Shown one piece after another: positions 1-9,232 of a stretch of DNA of 64,000 bases (its first letter is position 1; every line of letters starts with the position of its first letter). The translations under genes were made by a program, and so were the position numbers. The DNA is from CAYPIE01 sp964410665 (GTDB lineage: Bacteria; Planctomycetota; Planctomycetia; Gemmatales; Gemmataceae), in contig CAYPIE010000009.1 of NCBI GenBank assembly GCA_964410665.1, positions 44,500-108,499 on the forward strand. The letters are read 5' to 3'. The notes under the pieces were generated by a model. That model searched no databases. It saw nothing but the letters and a program-made list of their open reading frames with translations, and was not told the DNA's origin.

Positions 1-1242
1 AGCGGGCTCGGCTATCTGGCTGCCACTCGCTGGCCGTCCGAGCCGACTGATCCACGGGCCGTCCGCCCTGAGCACGCCTTAGCCGATGCGATCAACGACC
101 TCCAGGTCATCGAACACTTGCCGCTCTATCAGTATCTGGATGATCTGACGTTTCTGCAGAAATTGAATGATGCGGGCCTACTCGCGACGATGTCCGCACG
201 TCCCACCCGAATCTCTTCCGAGCAGCGGTCTCGTTATTTGCGGCAACAACTGGCTCGCTTTCAAACGCTGCCTGCGTCGCGTCAGGAACAGATTCGCACC
301 CTTGATCGCCAGCTCCAAGCCACACCGTTTCCACGCCAACGCGAGTTACGTCGAACGCTCGAGCAGTTCGCTCAGTGGATGGAAGGGCTCTCCCAAGACG
401 AACGCGCGAGCATTTTACAAGCCAACCCGGCCCAACGTCTCGAACGGATCGAGCAGATTACCACCCAGCAGTGGGTGGCTAGCTTGCCACAGGCCCGACG
501 AAGCCAGCTGCAACAGACTGCTCCAACGCAACGAGCAGCCTTAATGGAGCACTGGCGTGAGGAACAACGCTTATGGCAGCAAGAGTGGGACTGGGCCCGA
601 GAGCATTGGGATGAGCTACGCAATCCACGTTTGCTGAGCCCATTTATGGCTCCCGCTTTTCAAAGACAGTTGAAAAAATTTATTCGTGATTACTTGCGGC
701 CGCAACTGACGCACACCGAGCACAACTGGCTGCAGCAGGCGCAACAGAGTGCCCAAGCCGGCAATCACTTACGCTTGTTATGGGTGGTGGCGGAATTGGC
801 CGAGCGGCATCCGATCCTACCCGGGCCTGCCAGGGGGCCAACCACCTATGACGAACTGCCCCAAGTGGTTCAAGCGCAGTTATTCGAGCAAGGGGAAGTC
901 CCAGATCTCGAGCCGGCGGTCGGACGCTGGCCGGATTATGCGATCGCGGTGACCGATTGGTTGCGCCAGCAAGGGAAAGAGCCCGCAGTCCCGCTGGGGC
1001 CGTCACGTCCGGAGGAATTCGACCCAGCCATCCAAGTCGCGCTGCAAAGGCTCGAGCGCCAGCTGAGACGCGCGGGTGCTCACGATGCGCTGGCCAAGCT
1101 CCGAGACACACACGGCCGTTGGCCGGACTACCCGCGACTGGTGGGCGAGCTCGCGCGGCAGTACAATCAGCCGATCCCGCAGGTAATGCTGCCTGGGGCA
1201 CCCGAACGCTGGGACAAACTGCGGCTGCGTCACTCTCGCTGA
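1..1242 (+). CDS. hypothetical protein, DUF3106-like, 5' end outside window
   Basis: The reading frame is open from base 1 and ends with TGA at 1240-1242, giving 413 visible residues. The true start lies upstream of the window; the TTG at 118 is internal to the open frame and not a convincing start. The middle part is rich in Arg, Gln, Glu and Leu, with recurring LPxxRxExIRxL-type segments (for example at residues 95-115), which resembles the helical DUF3106 proteins of planctomycetes. The C-terminal third repeats a GRWPDY motif twice (near residues 308 and 376), suggesting an internal duplication. It ends 31 bp before a co-directional DUF1080 gene. No catalytic motif is visible and the function is unknown. 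The gene call is firm; the family assignment is tentative. Confidence 0.75.
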   Translation, partial: SGLGYLAATRWPSEPTDPRAVRPEHALADAINDLQVIEHLPLYQYLDDLTFLQKLNDAGLLATMSARPTRISSEQRSRYLRQQLARFQTLPASRQEQIRTLDRQLQATPFPRQRELRRTLEQFAQWMEGLSQDERASILQANPAQRLERIEQITTQQWVASLPQARRSQLQQTAPTQRAALMEHWREEQRLWQQEWDWAREHWDELRNPRLLSPFMAPAFQRQLKKFIRDYLRPQLTHTEHNWLQQAQQSAQAGNHLRLLWVVAELAERHPILPGPARGPTTYDELPQVVQAQLFEQGEVPDLEPAVGRWPDYAIAVTDWLRQQGKEPAVPLGPSRPEEFDPAIQVALQRLERQLRRAGAHDALAKLRDTHGRWPDYPRLVGELARQYNQPIPQVMLPGAPERWDKLRLRHSR

Positions 1243-1273
1243 GTTTTGACGGTTCCTCTTGGGAAGACTCGCC

Positions 1274-1993
1274 ATGCAACTTCGGATTTTGTTGCGGTTA
1301 AGCTGTCTAGTCGCTGGGATTGCCTCGACCACTCCAGTCGTTGCGGACGAACCAACGCCGCTGACGTTGAACGACTTTCGCGGCTCGACCGGGACGTGGT
1401 TCTACGCCAAAGGGGCCATGCTCCATCCCGAGAATCCCCGCAAGCTCCTGGGTGAAGGAGAATCGGGGCCTGTGCTGGTGAACGGGAAGACCGGGCGGAC
1501 GCGCGACTTGTACACCAAGGAGAGCTATCGGGATGTCACGGTGAAGTTCGACTTTATGTTGAGCCGACGCTCGAATTCGGGCGTTAAGTTCATGGGATTG
1601 TATGAGATCCAGCTGTTTGACTCGGCGGGGAAGGCCAAACTGACGGGCAGTGACTGTGGCGGTATCTACCCTCGGGCGAAGCTCCGGCCTCGCTATCAGA
1701 CCATCGACGATGGCTTCCCTCCCAAAGTCAACGCGGCCAAACCCGCGGGAGAATGGCAGACCCTCGAAGCAACCTTCCGGGCACCACGCTTTGATAATGA
1801 TGGCAACAAGATGGAAAATGCCCGCATGGTCAAGGCGGTACTCAATGGCCAAGTGATCCACCAGGATGTCGAATTAAAGCATCCCACAGGCAGTAATTGG
1901 GTTCGCAAGGAAGTTCCGAAGGGGCCTCTGATGTTCCAGGGCGACCATGGACCCGTGGCTTTTCGCAACATCCAGGTGCAGCCGCTGCCCTGA
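1274..1993 (+). CDS. secreted DUF1080 (3-keto-disaccharide hydrolase-like) protein
   Basis: A 239-residue protein that starts with a Sec signal peptide (hydrophobic residues about 3-20, then a VVADEP cleavage-like region), so it is probably exported. The rest fits the DUF1080 fold, a concanavalin-like jelly roll abundant in planctomycetes. Typical features are SNSGVKFMGLYEIQLFDS, a GGIYP segment, a GEWQTLEATFRAPRFD strand and a C-terminal GPVAFRNIQVQPLP strand. Some DUF1080 members act on 3-keto-glycosides, but most are uncharacterised. The ATG at 1274 is preferred to the TTG at 1259 because the signal peptide begins right after it. The stop lies 12 bp from the convergent sugar-kinase stop. 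A paralogue lies at 50140-50754. Confidence 0.85.
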   Translation: MQLRILLRLSCLVAGIASTTPVVADEPTPLTLNDFRGSTGTWFYAKGAMLHPENPRKLLGEGESGPVLVNGKTGRTRDLYTKESYRDVTVKFDFMLSRRSNSGVKFMGLYEIQLFDSAGKAKLTGSDCGGIYPRAKLRPRYQTIDDGFPPKVNAAKPAGEWQTLEATFRAPRFDNDGNKMENARMVKAVLNGQVIHQDVELKHPTGSNWVRKEVPKGPLMFQGDHGPVAFRNIQVQPLP

Positions 1994-2005
1994 GCTTGCG
2001 CAACC

Positions 2006-3103
2006 TTAGCGGTCGACCCGTGCCCCGCCCCCGCCCAGCAGCTTATCCACCTCACGCAGGGTGGCCATCGAGGTGTCTCCCGGGGTGGTCATGGCCAGGG
2101 CACCATGGGCGGCCCCGTACTCCACTGCTTTCGCGGCATCCCCGGTCGTCAGAAAGCCGTAGATCAGGCCGGAGGCAAAGCTATCGCCGCCGCCGATCCG
2201 GTCGTAGATCTCCAAGCCCGGTCGGTCGCTGGCCTGGTAGAACGTCCCGTCGTACCAACCGATGGCACCCCAATCGTTGACGCTAGCGCTTTGGACCCGA
2301 CGCAGGGTCGTGGCCACGACTTTGAAGTTGGGGTATTCCTGCACCGCCCGTTCAATCATGCGGCGGAAGTTGCTTGCTTCGAGCTGGTCCAGTTTGGCAT
2401 CGGTCCCGGGAACTTCGAGGCCTAAGCAGGCGGTGAAATCCTCCTCGTTGCCAAGCATGACATCCACCAGCGGCGCGAGCCTTCGGTTCACTTCCTGCGC
2501 TTTCGCCGGCCCGCCCAGCGCTTTCCACAGAGACGGTCGGTAGTTGAGGTCGTACGAGGTGACAACCCCATGACGCTGTGCAGCTCGTAAGGCTTCCTCG
2601 ACCACCAGCGGTGTGGTCTCTGACAGCGCTGCGAAGATACCGCCGGTATGAAACCAGCGGACGCCGCCACCGAAGATGGCATCCCAGTCACAATCGCCCG
2701 GCTTGAGTTGCGAAGCCGCGCTATGTCCGCGATCCGAGACGCCAATGGCGCCGCGGATGCCGAAGCCACGCTCGGTGAAGTTCAAGCCATTGCGCACCGC
2801 CCGCCCGATCCCGTCGAAGGACCGCCACTGCACAAAACGCATATCGACCCCACCCTGAAGGATCAGATCCTCGAGCAGGCGACCAACTTCGTTATCGACA
2901 AAGGCACTGACCAGGGCGGTTCGCAGGCCAAAGCAGCGACGCAGCCCACGAGCCACGTTATACTCACCTCCCCCTTCCCAGACACGGAAGTGCCGGGTGG
3001 TGCGTACACGACCATCGCCGGGGTCCAGCCGTAGCATGACCTCCCCCAGGGAAACCAAATCAAACTGACTTGACTCGGCGGCTTGTAGGGTTAGCGGGGC
3101 CAT
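2006..3103 (-). CDS. kdgK: PfkB-family sugar kinase, probable 2-keto-3-deoxygluconate kinase
   Basis: A 365-residue ribokinase-fold kinase. The N-terminal part carries SLGEVMLRLDPGDGR and the substrate-site motif GGEYNVARGL. The C-terminal part carries GGGDSFASGLIYG, the PfkB signature holding the anion hole and catalytic Asp. The GGEYNVA and GGGDSF variants are typical of KDG kinases, which make 2-keto-3-deoxy-6-phosphogluconate. It is the last gene of a four-gene minus-strand operon, and its start overlaps the end of the upstream isomerase by 13 bp, implying translational coupling. An aldolase for the expected product sits in the same operon. KDG as substrate is inferred from the motifs and this context. 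The ATG at 3101-3103 is the only plausible start. Confidence 0.82.
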   Translation of the reverse strand: MAPLTLQAAESSQFDLVSLGEVMLRLDPGDGRVRTTRHFRVWEGGGEYNVARGLRRCFGLRTALVSAFVDNEVGRLLEDLILQGGVDMRFVQWRSFDGIGRAVRNGLNFTERGFGIRGAIGVSDRGHSAASQLKPGDCDWDAIFGGGVRWFHTGGIFAALSETTPLVVEEALRAAQRHGVVTSYDLNYRPSLWKALGGPAKAQEVNRRLAPLVDVMLGNEEDFTACLGLEVPGTDAKLDQLEASNFRRMIERAVQEYPNFKVVATTLRRVQSASVNDWGAIGWYDGTFYQASDRPGLEIYDRIGGGDSFASGLIYGFLTTGDAAKAVEYGAAHGALAMTTPGDTSMATLREVDKLLGGGGARVDR

Positions 3104-3924
3104 CCCTCTCCCTCCCCGACAAAGTGCCGAAAGGCCTGGATGGTACGGCCGGCCGCGGTGAGGCTATCCGGATCCGGGAACGCCTCGGCAGAGAGAAAGC
3201 CGGTGTAGCCAATCTCGCAGAGTGCGGCCACAATTGGCCGCACTTCCAAGTGGCCCATGCCGACTGCGCGGCGATTGGTATCGACAAAGTGCACATGGCC
3301 GAGACGATCCCCAGCACTGCGGATGGCGGTGGGGATGTCTGCCTCCTCGATGTTCATGTGGAATAAGTCCGCGAGTAGTTTCACATTGCGGGTGGTCAAA
3401 CCATCCAGCAAGGTGAGCGCCTGGTCGACCCGGTTGAGCAAGCGACACTCATAGCGATTGAGCGGTTCGTATAGTAGCGGCTGGCCGACCTGCTCCGCCG
3501 CCTGTCCGAGTTCCTCCAGGGCCTCTGCGAGGTGGCTCCGCGCCTGCTCGACGCTGACCCCATCGCCGGGGTTGCCTTGCATTGAGCCGATGATTGCCGG
3601 GGCCTGGAGCTGGCCGGCTCGCTCGACGAGTCCCTTGGCAAAGTCGATGGCTTGGCGTCGCTGGCTGGCATCGGGCAGGGCGAAATGCAACTGCTGACAG
3701 ACCCAACCGCCCCCCGTGCCCATGGCCGCCAGACGTAGACCGTGCGTGTCGAGCTCGGTTTTCACCGCAGCAACGTCGACAGCCTCGGCCGACGGGGGGA
3801 AAAGCTCAACGGCATCGAAACCTAGTTTGGCAGCCTGCGCACACGCTTCAGCGAAGTTGGTGTGGAATACAAATGGCCCACGCCGGGCTTGTTCGACCAG
3901 GCAAACAGTGACACTCGAATGCAC
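3091..3924 (-). CDS. sugar phosphate isomerase/epimerase, AP-endonuclease-2-like TIM barrel
   Basis: A 277-residue xylose-isomerase-like TIM barrel related to hydroxypyruvate isomerases. The N-terminal HTNFAEACAQAAKLGFDAVE segment is typical, and metal-ligand candidates occur in LLYEPLNRYE, LLADLFHMNIEE, HVHFVDTNR and FLSAEAFPDP. Members isomerise or epimerise small sugars and their acids; the substrate cannot be read from sequence. The start is the GTG at 3922-3924, preceded by GGAG six bases upstream. The end overlaps the kinase start by 13 bp, and 49 bp separate it from the aldolase upstream. Sitting with a KDPG aldolase, a KDG-type kinase and a dehydrogenase, it probably interconverts an intermediate on the way to 2-keto-3-deoxygluconate. 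Confidence 0.8.
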   Translation of the reverse strand: MHSSVTVCLVEQARRGPFVFHTNFAEACAQAAKLGFDAVELFPPSAEAVDVAAVKTELDTHGLRLAAMGTGGGWVCQQLHFALPDASQRRQAIDFAKGLVERAGQLQAPAIIGSMQGNPGDGVSVEQARSHLAEALEELGQAAEQVGQPLLYEPLNRYECRLLNRVDQALTLLDGLTTRNVKLLADLFHMNIEEADIPTAIRSAGDRLGHVHFVDTNRRAVGMGHLEVRPIVAALCEIGYTGFLSAEAFPDPDSLTAAGRTIQAFRHFVGEGEGWPR

Positions 3925-3973
3925 ACGATTCTCCTTGGGGTGCGTTGGGTGGAGCGATCACCTTGGGGTGCGG

Positions 3974-4630
3974 CTATTTGGCTTGGCGGGCGTGGTGTAA
4001 AGCGTCGACAAATTGCTCCGCCAGTTGAGTCAGTCCCGACCAGTCACGCGAACGGAGCAGATCCTTCCGGACCAGCGCGGAGCCCACCCCGAGGGCTGCC
4101 GCGCCGGCGTCGACCCAGTCTTTCACCGTCTCCAGGTTGACCCCACCCGTCGGAGTGAGTTTTACCTGGGGGAACGGGCCCCGCAGGTCTTTGAAATACG
4201 CGGGGCCAAACTGATTGGCTGGGAAGATCTTGACCAGATCGGCTCCCAGCGACCAGGCTTGAATCACCTCAGTAGGCGTCAACGCTCCCGGAACCACTGC
4301 ACGGCCATAGCGATGGGTGGCGGTGATCACCTCGGGAATCAGCGCTGGACAGAAGACAAAGGCTGCGCCGGCATGAATTGCACTCACCGCGGTCGGGGCA
4401 TCGAGGACGGTGCCAACCCCGACAAGCCCTCGGTCCCCGAGCTGATCGGCGACTTGCTCGATGGCGTGCAGGGCTCCCGGGGTGGTCATGGCGATTTCCC
4501 AGGCAAGAACCCCACCAGCGTGTAAGGCCTGGCAAACCTCGACCGCTTGGCGGGCCGAATCGGCGCGGATCACCGCGATCAGCCCGGCGGCCTCGATGCG
4601 GCGAACGGTGTCGCTGCGGTCAAGTGTCAT
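3974..4630 (-). CDS. eda: KDPG / 4-hydroxy-2-oxoglutarate aldolase
   Basis: A 218-residue class I aldolase that splits 2-keto-3-deoxy-6-phosphogluconate into pyruvate and glyceraldehyde-3-phosphate. Glu45 lies in WEIAMTTPGA, the GVGTVLDAP turn is at about residues 71-79, and the Schiff-base Lys134 is in DLVKIFPAN. PTGGV supplies the phosphate-binding loop. The position of the substrate-binding Arg of E. coli Eda (after EVTL) is Thr here; this EI-x-MTTP variant is widespread in bacteria. The ATG overlaps the stop of the upstream dehydrogenase by 4 bp (ATGA), so the two are co-translated. The next gene, the isomerase, starts 49 bp later. The length matches the family. Confidence 0.9.
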   Translation of the reverse strand: MTLDRSDTVRRIEAAGLIAVIRADSARQAVEVCQALHAGGVLAWEIAMTTPGALHAIEQVADQLGDRGLVGVGTVLDAPTAVSAIHAGAAFVFCPALIPEVITATHRYGRAVVPGALTPTEVIQAWSLGADLVKIFPANQFGPAYFKDLRGPFPQVKLTPTGGVNLETVKDWVDAGAAALGVGSALVRKDLLRSRDWSGLTQLAEQFVDALHHARQAK

Positions 4631-5649
4631 GATGCCAGCTCCACGACCGCCTTGATGACCCCGGTCTCGGGTTGGATCAGTCGATCGAATTGTTCGATCA
4701 AAACCTCAAAAGGTGTTCGGTGCGAGATCCATTTCTGCGTATCGATCTTGCCATCCTCGATCAGGCGAATGATGCGGATAAAATCGACCGACGGGGCATT
4801 CCGCGAGCAGTACAGCGTCCCCTCAGGCTTATGAAACATGGCATGCCGGAAGGACACCGCTTCGGTGGTGATTCCCAGATAGACCAACCGCCCGCCGTGG
4901 CCAACATAGCCGAAGGCGGCACTCATCGACTTCGGACTGCCGGTCGCATCAATCACCACATCGGGCATATGGCCATCGGTAAGGTCGCGAAGATCCTGCT
5001 CGAGGTGGTCGGATGGTTGAAGAATATGCTCGACGTTCATCTGGTCGCGGCAGAAGGCGAGTCGGGTTGCGTTCAGGTCAAGCATGATGACCTTGGCTCC
5101 CACCAACTTGACGAACTCTAAAGTGGCCAGTCCAATTGGCCCAGCTCCGATGATCAGACAAGTGTCATCGGCCCGTAAGCCGCAGCGGTCAACGGCGTGG
5201 CAACCGATGGCCAGGGTTTCGACCAGGGCGAGTTGCTCGAGACTGAGTTGTTTAGAGAGGTGCAACTTGCGGGCGGGGACGATGAAGCGTGGTCGCAAGC
5301 CACCGTCGACATGCACGCCAAGGGTTTGATGGTTTTCGCAGCAGTTGGTGCGGCCTCGCGTGCACACAGGACAGGTTTGGCAGTTGATATAGGGCTCGAC
5401 CGCACATCGGTCGCCAGGTTTGACATTGTGCACCTCGGCGCCGACGGCCAGCACCTCGACCCCGAGCTCATGGCCCGGGATCCGTGGGTAGCTGAAAAAC
5501 GGCATTTTGCCCAGATAGCCGCTGATATCGGTGCCACAGATGCCGACGCGATGCACTTGCACCAGCGCCTCTCCAGGCGCCAGGGCAGGGGGCTCATCGA
5601 CGTCGATCATGCGGAACTGTCGTGGGGCTTCTAAGGAGAGGGCTTTCAT
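4627..5649 (-). CDS. zinc-dependent medium-chain alcohol/polyol dehydrogenase
   Basis: A 340-residue MDR-family dehydrogenase. The catalytic-zinc ligands are in GICGTDISG and GHELGVEV. The structural-zinc loop has four cysteines in CQTCPVCTRGRTNCC, and the NAD(P)-binding Rossmann motif is GAGPIGLATLE followed by Asp in VIMLDLNATR, which favours NAD. Relatives oxidise sorbitol, threonine, galactonate or idonate. It is first in the operon and overlaps the aldolase by 4 bp, so it probably oxidises a sugar or sugar acid feeding the KDG branch. The exact substrate is not readable. The upstream region 5650-5899 is the likely promoter region; a GGAG lies 8 bases before the ATG. Confidence 0.87.
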   Translation of the reverse strand: MKALSLEAPRQFRMIDVDEPPALAPGEALVQVHRVGICGTDISGYLGKMPFFSYPRIPGHELGVEVLAVGAEVHNVKPGDRCAVEPYINCQTCPVCTRGRTNCCENHQTLGVHVDGGLRPRFIVPARKLHLSKQLSLEQLALVETLAIGCHAVDRCGLRADDTCLIIGAGPIGLATLEFVKLVGAKVIMLDLNATRLAFCRDQMNVEHILQPSDHLEQDLRDLTDGHMPDVVIDATGSPKSMSAAFGYVGHGGRLVYLGITTEAVSFRHAMFHKPEGTLYCSRNAPSVDFIRIIRLIEDGKIDTQKWISHRTPFEVLIEQFDRLIQPETGVIKAVVELAS

Positions 5650-5899
5650 GGCGTAGGGTCTCCGGGGGCCAGGCTGGCGATGCGGCCGAGTATACCATGC
5701 CTGGACCGGAGAGCCAGCGCCTGGGTAGCGCTGTAGTCAGCTCACATGATGGATCATCGACGCGGCTATGCGTTTGCGGGTGACCCGGTCGGGACGGTTC
5801 CAGTAGCCGACCGTCCGGGCGTGCGATTGGACCCAGAGGCATCCCTCCTGGCCGGTTGGTACCTCCTTGATGTCGACGTTGTGGGGAGGGGAATCCCGC

Positions 5900-8800
5900 T
5901 CACACCCCGGCCGTGTCGTCACGGCCGGGACCGATGCCAAAGCCTTTCGCCATCGATTGATACATTACCGGGCTCAAGATCAACACCAGCACGGTGGCGA
6001 AGACCAGGCCGAAGGAGATACTGACTGCCATCGGCACCAGCATTTGAGCTTGAGCCGAGGTTTCCAGCATCATCGGCAATAGCCCGGCCACCGTGGTCAT
6101 GGTGGTAAGTAATACCGGACGGAAACGTTGCCGGCCTGCTTCACGGAGGGCTTGCTCCAAGGGGTAGCCCTCTTTTTGCCGCTGGTTGATAAAGTCCACC
6201 AGAACGATGGAGTCGTTGACGACAATACCAGCCAGCCCGACCAGCCCAAACATGCTGAAAAAGGTCACTGGCAGGCCCATCAACCAGTGTCCGACGATCG
6301 CTCCGACCATGCCAAACGGGATCAGACCCAGAATAATCAGCGGCTGTAAATAGCTGCGAAATTCCAGGGTAAGCAACGCATACATGGCTAAAACGGCCAC
6401 CGCAAAGCCGAAGCCCAAGCTGGCCATCGACTCCCGGGTCCGTTCCTGTTGCCCTTCCCAGAGAATGCTGATACCAGGATATTTTTGGTAGACGATCGGA
6501 AAGAAGTTCATTTCGAGATCGTTGACAATATCGCGCGCATTGCCTTGCTGCTCTTCCAGATCGGCGGTGACGGACATTGCACGCTGCTGTTCGCGTCGTT
6601 CCAATTCGGTGTAGCCGCGCACAAAGGTGACATCGGCTAGCTCACGAATGGGGATTTCGCCGTCCGGGGTGCGGACGCGAATTTCCTCAAATTTGGACAG
6701 CGTCTGGCGTTCGTCCGCGGGGTAGCGTACCATCAGTTTGACCTCGTGGCGGCCACGCTGCAAGCGCATGACTTCTTCGCCAAAGTAGGCCGCACGAATC
6801 GTCCGGGCTAATTGTTCTTGTTGAACGCCGAGTGCTTCGGCTCGAGGCTTGACCTTGATGCGCATCTCCCACTTACCGGGTTGGGGTTCACTGCGGACAT
6901 CACGGACTCCTTGGTAGCTTGCCAGTTTGGCTTTGATCGCCTCGACCGCTTGCTGGACCGTCTCCTCCTCCTTGCCCAGAACTTTCATCTCGAAGATGTT
7001 CCCCGCCGGACCGACATCTTGGCTGGCAAAGATCAATTCGGTTGTGCCAGGGAGTTCCCCCGCTTCCTGCCGCCAGGTTTCGATGAGCTGTTCGCTACTG
7101 ACGCTACGTGCTTCGGTCGGTGTGAGTTGCACCGTCACTTGGCCGGCATGTCCCCCCAACACATTGTGGGCCACCATGTTTCCGCCAGTAGCCATCAAGC
7201 CCACCTCGCGATGGATGACCCGCAGGACCGGCTCGCCGTCGCGTTCTTGGATCTGTTCAGCGATTTGTTGGATGGTCTTGGCGAGGTGTGCGGTGGCCCG
7301 GCTCGCATCACTGAGGAATGGCTGGGTTGGGTCGCTTTCGCTTCGGGCCGTGCGCTGGATCTGTGCGGGAGTCCCTTGAGGGAAAAGGACCTGGGCCTTG
7401 ATAATCTCCGAATCAAGCTTCGGGAACAACACCAGTGGGGTGACTCCTCCGCCAACCAACCCAACGCAACAGAAAATCATGGCCGCGCTAGCCGAGGCGT
7501 AAACGATCCGGGGGTTGGCCAGCGAAAAGCTGATCCATGGCGAATACAAATATTGGATAAACGCATGGAGGCCCGCTTGGCAGATGCGTTGACCGTTGCG
7601 AAACAGCGAGGCAATGCCTTCCATGAGCAGCAGGGGAAAGCTAACGATCCACAAGACCAGCAACAGCGGGAAACCCAAAGGCCAGGCCAACCAGCGTGGC
7701 CAGCGGGTGATCTGCTGCCGCCAGAGCATCTCCCAGTGCTGATGGATTTGCCCAGGAGAACGCCGCCCTTCATGGGCCAAGTGGGCGGGGAGCATCAAAG
7801 ACGATTCCAACAGGGACAACAGCAGCATGGCGATCATCGCTACTGGGATAATGGCGACAAACTTGCCCATAACGCCGGTGACAAACAGCATCGGAGCGAA
7901 GGCAATCACCGTGGTCAGCACCGAGACACACACCGACGGGACGACCTCAATGGTGCCTTCAATCGCCGCTTGGATTGAGGACTTGCCCATTTGTCGATGT
8001 CGATATACATTCTCACCAATGACAATGGCGTCATCGACCACAATGCCGATGCCCATGATAAAGGCAAACATCGAGAGCATATTCAGGGTGCCCCCGGCTT
8101 GCCACATCACCGCGCAACCGCCCAGGATCGAGATTGGGATGCCCAGGGCCACCCAGAAGGCAAGCCGCAAATCGAGAAAGAGCCCCAAGACAATAAAGAC
8201 CAAACACAGCCCAAGTATGCTGTTTTCGCGAAGGATACGCAGGCGATCGAGAACAATCTTCCCTTCGTTGCCCCAAATGAGCAGGTGATAACCTTGGGGC
8301 ATGGTCCGCTGCCGCACATAGTCTTGGACTTCGGCGGCGATGTGGAGCAAATCTTCGCGGTTGGTCTTCCGCACCGTCATGACCAAGCCCGGCTGGCCAT
8401 CGACAAGTGACTGATAGTCCGACTCGACGAAGCCATCGCGGACGGTAGCCAAATCATGCACGCGCAGGACCACCCCCCGGCGGTCGGTCAGGATGGGTAG
8501 TTGGCCGATGCCTTCGCCGGTCAGTTGCTTATTGGTGCCGCGTAGGAGATATTCGGCTGCCCGGCCACGCAAATTCCCCGCGGGCACTTCGCTGTTCGCT
8601 TGGCGGATCCGGTCCGCGACCTCATGGAGGCTGAGGCCATATTTTCGCAGATCGGTTTCCCGGACCTCCACATCGATTTGGTACTCGGGCGCTTGGAGAT
8701 CGATTTGGGAGACCGAAGGCAGAAACAACAATTCATCCCGGAGCTGTTCGCTGAGCTCACGTAGTTCGCGGTTGTTCTGGGCATTGCTGGGCTTGTTGCT

Positions 8801-9229
8801 GAACACCGCGACGCGAATCACCGGAGTGCGTAGGGTAAGTTGGCGGATGGTGGGTTGCTCGGCGAATTCGGGAAAACCGGGGATGCTATCCACCGCCGAG
8901 CGAATCTCATTGATCACCTTCTGAACGTCGGCTTCCACCTGCAACTCGGCGGTTACCGAACCGGTACCTTCCTTGGCGATGGCCCTCAGCTTCTTGATCC
9001 CGTCAATGGCGTAAATCGCTTCCTCGATTTTCAAGCAGATGCCATCCTCGACCTCGCGGGGGCTCGCCCCAGGATAATCGACGGTGACGGTGACGATTTC
9101 CAGCGCGAAATTTGGAAACACCTCACGCCGCAGCGATAGAAGGGCAAACATGCCCAGGACCAAGATGCTGATCATGGCCACGTTCATCGTCGGTGCGTTG
9201 GCGACGCTCCAGCGGATGATCCGATGCAT
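5900..9229 (-). CDS. RND-family multidrug efflux permease (AcrB/HAE1 type)
   Basis: A 1109-residue inner-membrane pump, slightly longer than the usual ~1040. The start MHRIIRWSVANAPTMNVAM and first membrane helix are followed by the porter domain with SLRREVFPNFALE and YPGASPREVEDG, both classic RND motifs. Helix 4 has GIGIVVDDAIVIGENV with the paired Asp of the proton relay. Helix 10 has GIVVNDSIVLVDF instead of the AcrB Lys-containing motif, as in several HAE1 subfamilies. The permease exports lipophilic or amphiphilic compounds using the proton gradient, with the adaptor encoded 3 bp upstream (9233-10678). No TolC-type outer-membrane gene is in the window. Drug specificity cannot be inferred. 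Confidence 0.93.
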   Translation of the reverse strand: MHRIIRWSVANAPTMNVAMISILVLGMFALLSLRREVFPNFALEIVTVTVDYPGASPREVEDGICLKIEEAIYAIDGIKKLRAIAKEGTGSVTAELQVEADVQKVINEIRSAVDSIPGFPEFAEQPTIRQLTLRTPVIRVAVFSNKPSNAQNNRELRELSEQLRDELLFLPSVSQIDLQAPEYQIDVEVRETDLRKYGLSLHEVADRIRQANSEVPAGNLRGRAAEYLLRGTNKQLTGEGIGQLPILTDRRGVVLRVHDLATVRDGFVESDYQSLVDGQPGLVMTVRKTNREDLLHIAAEVQDYVRQRTMPQGYHLLIWGNEGKIVLDRLRILRENSILGLCLVFIVLGLFLDLRLAFWVALGIPISILGGCAVMWQAGGTLNMLSMFAFIMGIGIVVDDAIVIGENVYRHRQMGKSSIQAAIEGTIEVVPSVCVSVLTTVIAFAPMLFVTGVMGKFVAIIPVAMIAMLLLSLLESSLMLPAHLAHEGRRSPGQIHQHWEMLWRQQITRWPRWLAWPLGFPLLLVLWIVSFPLLLMEGIASLFRNGQRICQAGLHAFIQYLYSPWISFSLANPRIVYASASAAMIFCCVGLVGGGVTPLVLFPKLDSEIIKAQVLFPQGTPAQIQRTARSESDPTQPFLSDASRATAHLAKTIQQIAEQIQERDGEPVLRVIHREVGLMATGGNMVAHNVLGGHAGQVTVQLTPTEARSVSSEQLIETWRQEAGELPGTTELIFASQDVGPAGNIFEMKVLGKEEETVQQAVEAIKAKLASYQGVRDVRSEPQPGKWEMRIKVKPRAEALGVQQEQLARTIRAAYFGEEVMRLQRGRHEVKLMVRYPADERQTLSKFEEIRVRTPDGEIPIRELADVTFVRGYTELERREQQRAMSVTADLEEQQGNARDIVNDLEMNFFPIVYQKYPGISILWEGQQERTRESMASLGFGFAVAVLAMYALLTLEFRSYLQPLIILGLIPFGMVGAIVGHWLMGLPVTFFSMFGLVGLAGIVVNDSIVLVDFINQRQKEGYPLEQALREAGRQRFRPVLLTTMTTVAGLLPMMLETSAQAQMLVPMAVSISFGLVFATVLVLILSPVMYQSMAKGFGIGPGRDDTAGV
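5906..5929 (-). other. GC-rich perfect hairpin in the last codons of the RND permease
   Basis: A perfect 10-bp inverted repeat (5906-5915 pairing with 5920-5929) with a 4-base loop lies immediately before the TGA at 5900-5902 of the RND permease. No T tract follows on the minus strand, so it is not a standard intrinsic terminator. It could stabilise the 3' end of the transcript or be chance in GC-rich coding sequence. Confidence 0.4.
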
Positions 9230-9232
9230 CGC

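Noticed and set aside
5650..5899. Possible small genes in the spacer before the sugar-acid operon
   Set aside because: Short frames overlap neighbouring genes and have no start signals.
6812..7978. 388-codon open frame on the plus strand
   Set aside because: It is antisense to the RND permease, which has strong family motifs; the long frame is a GC-rich shadow.
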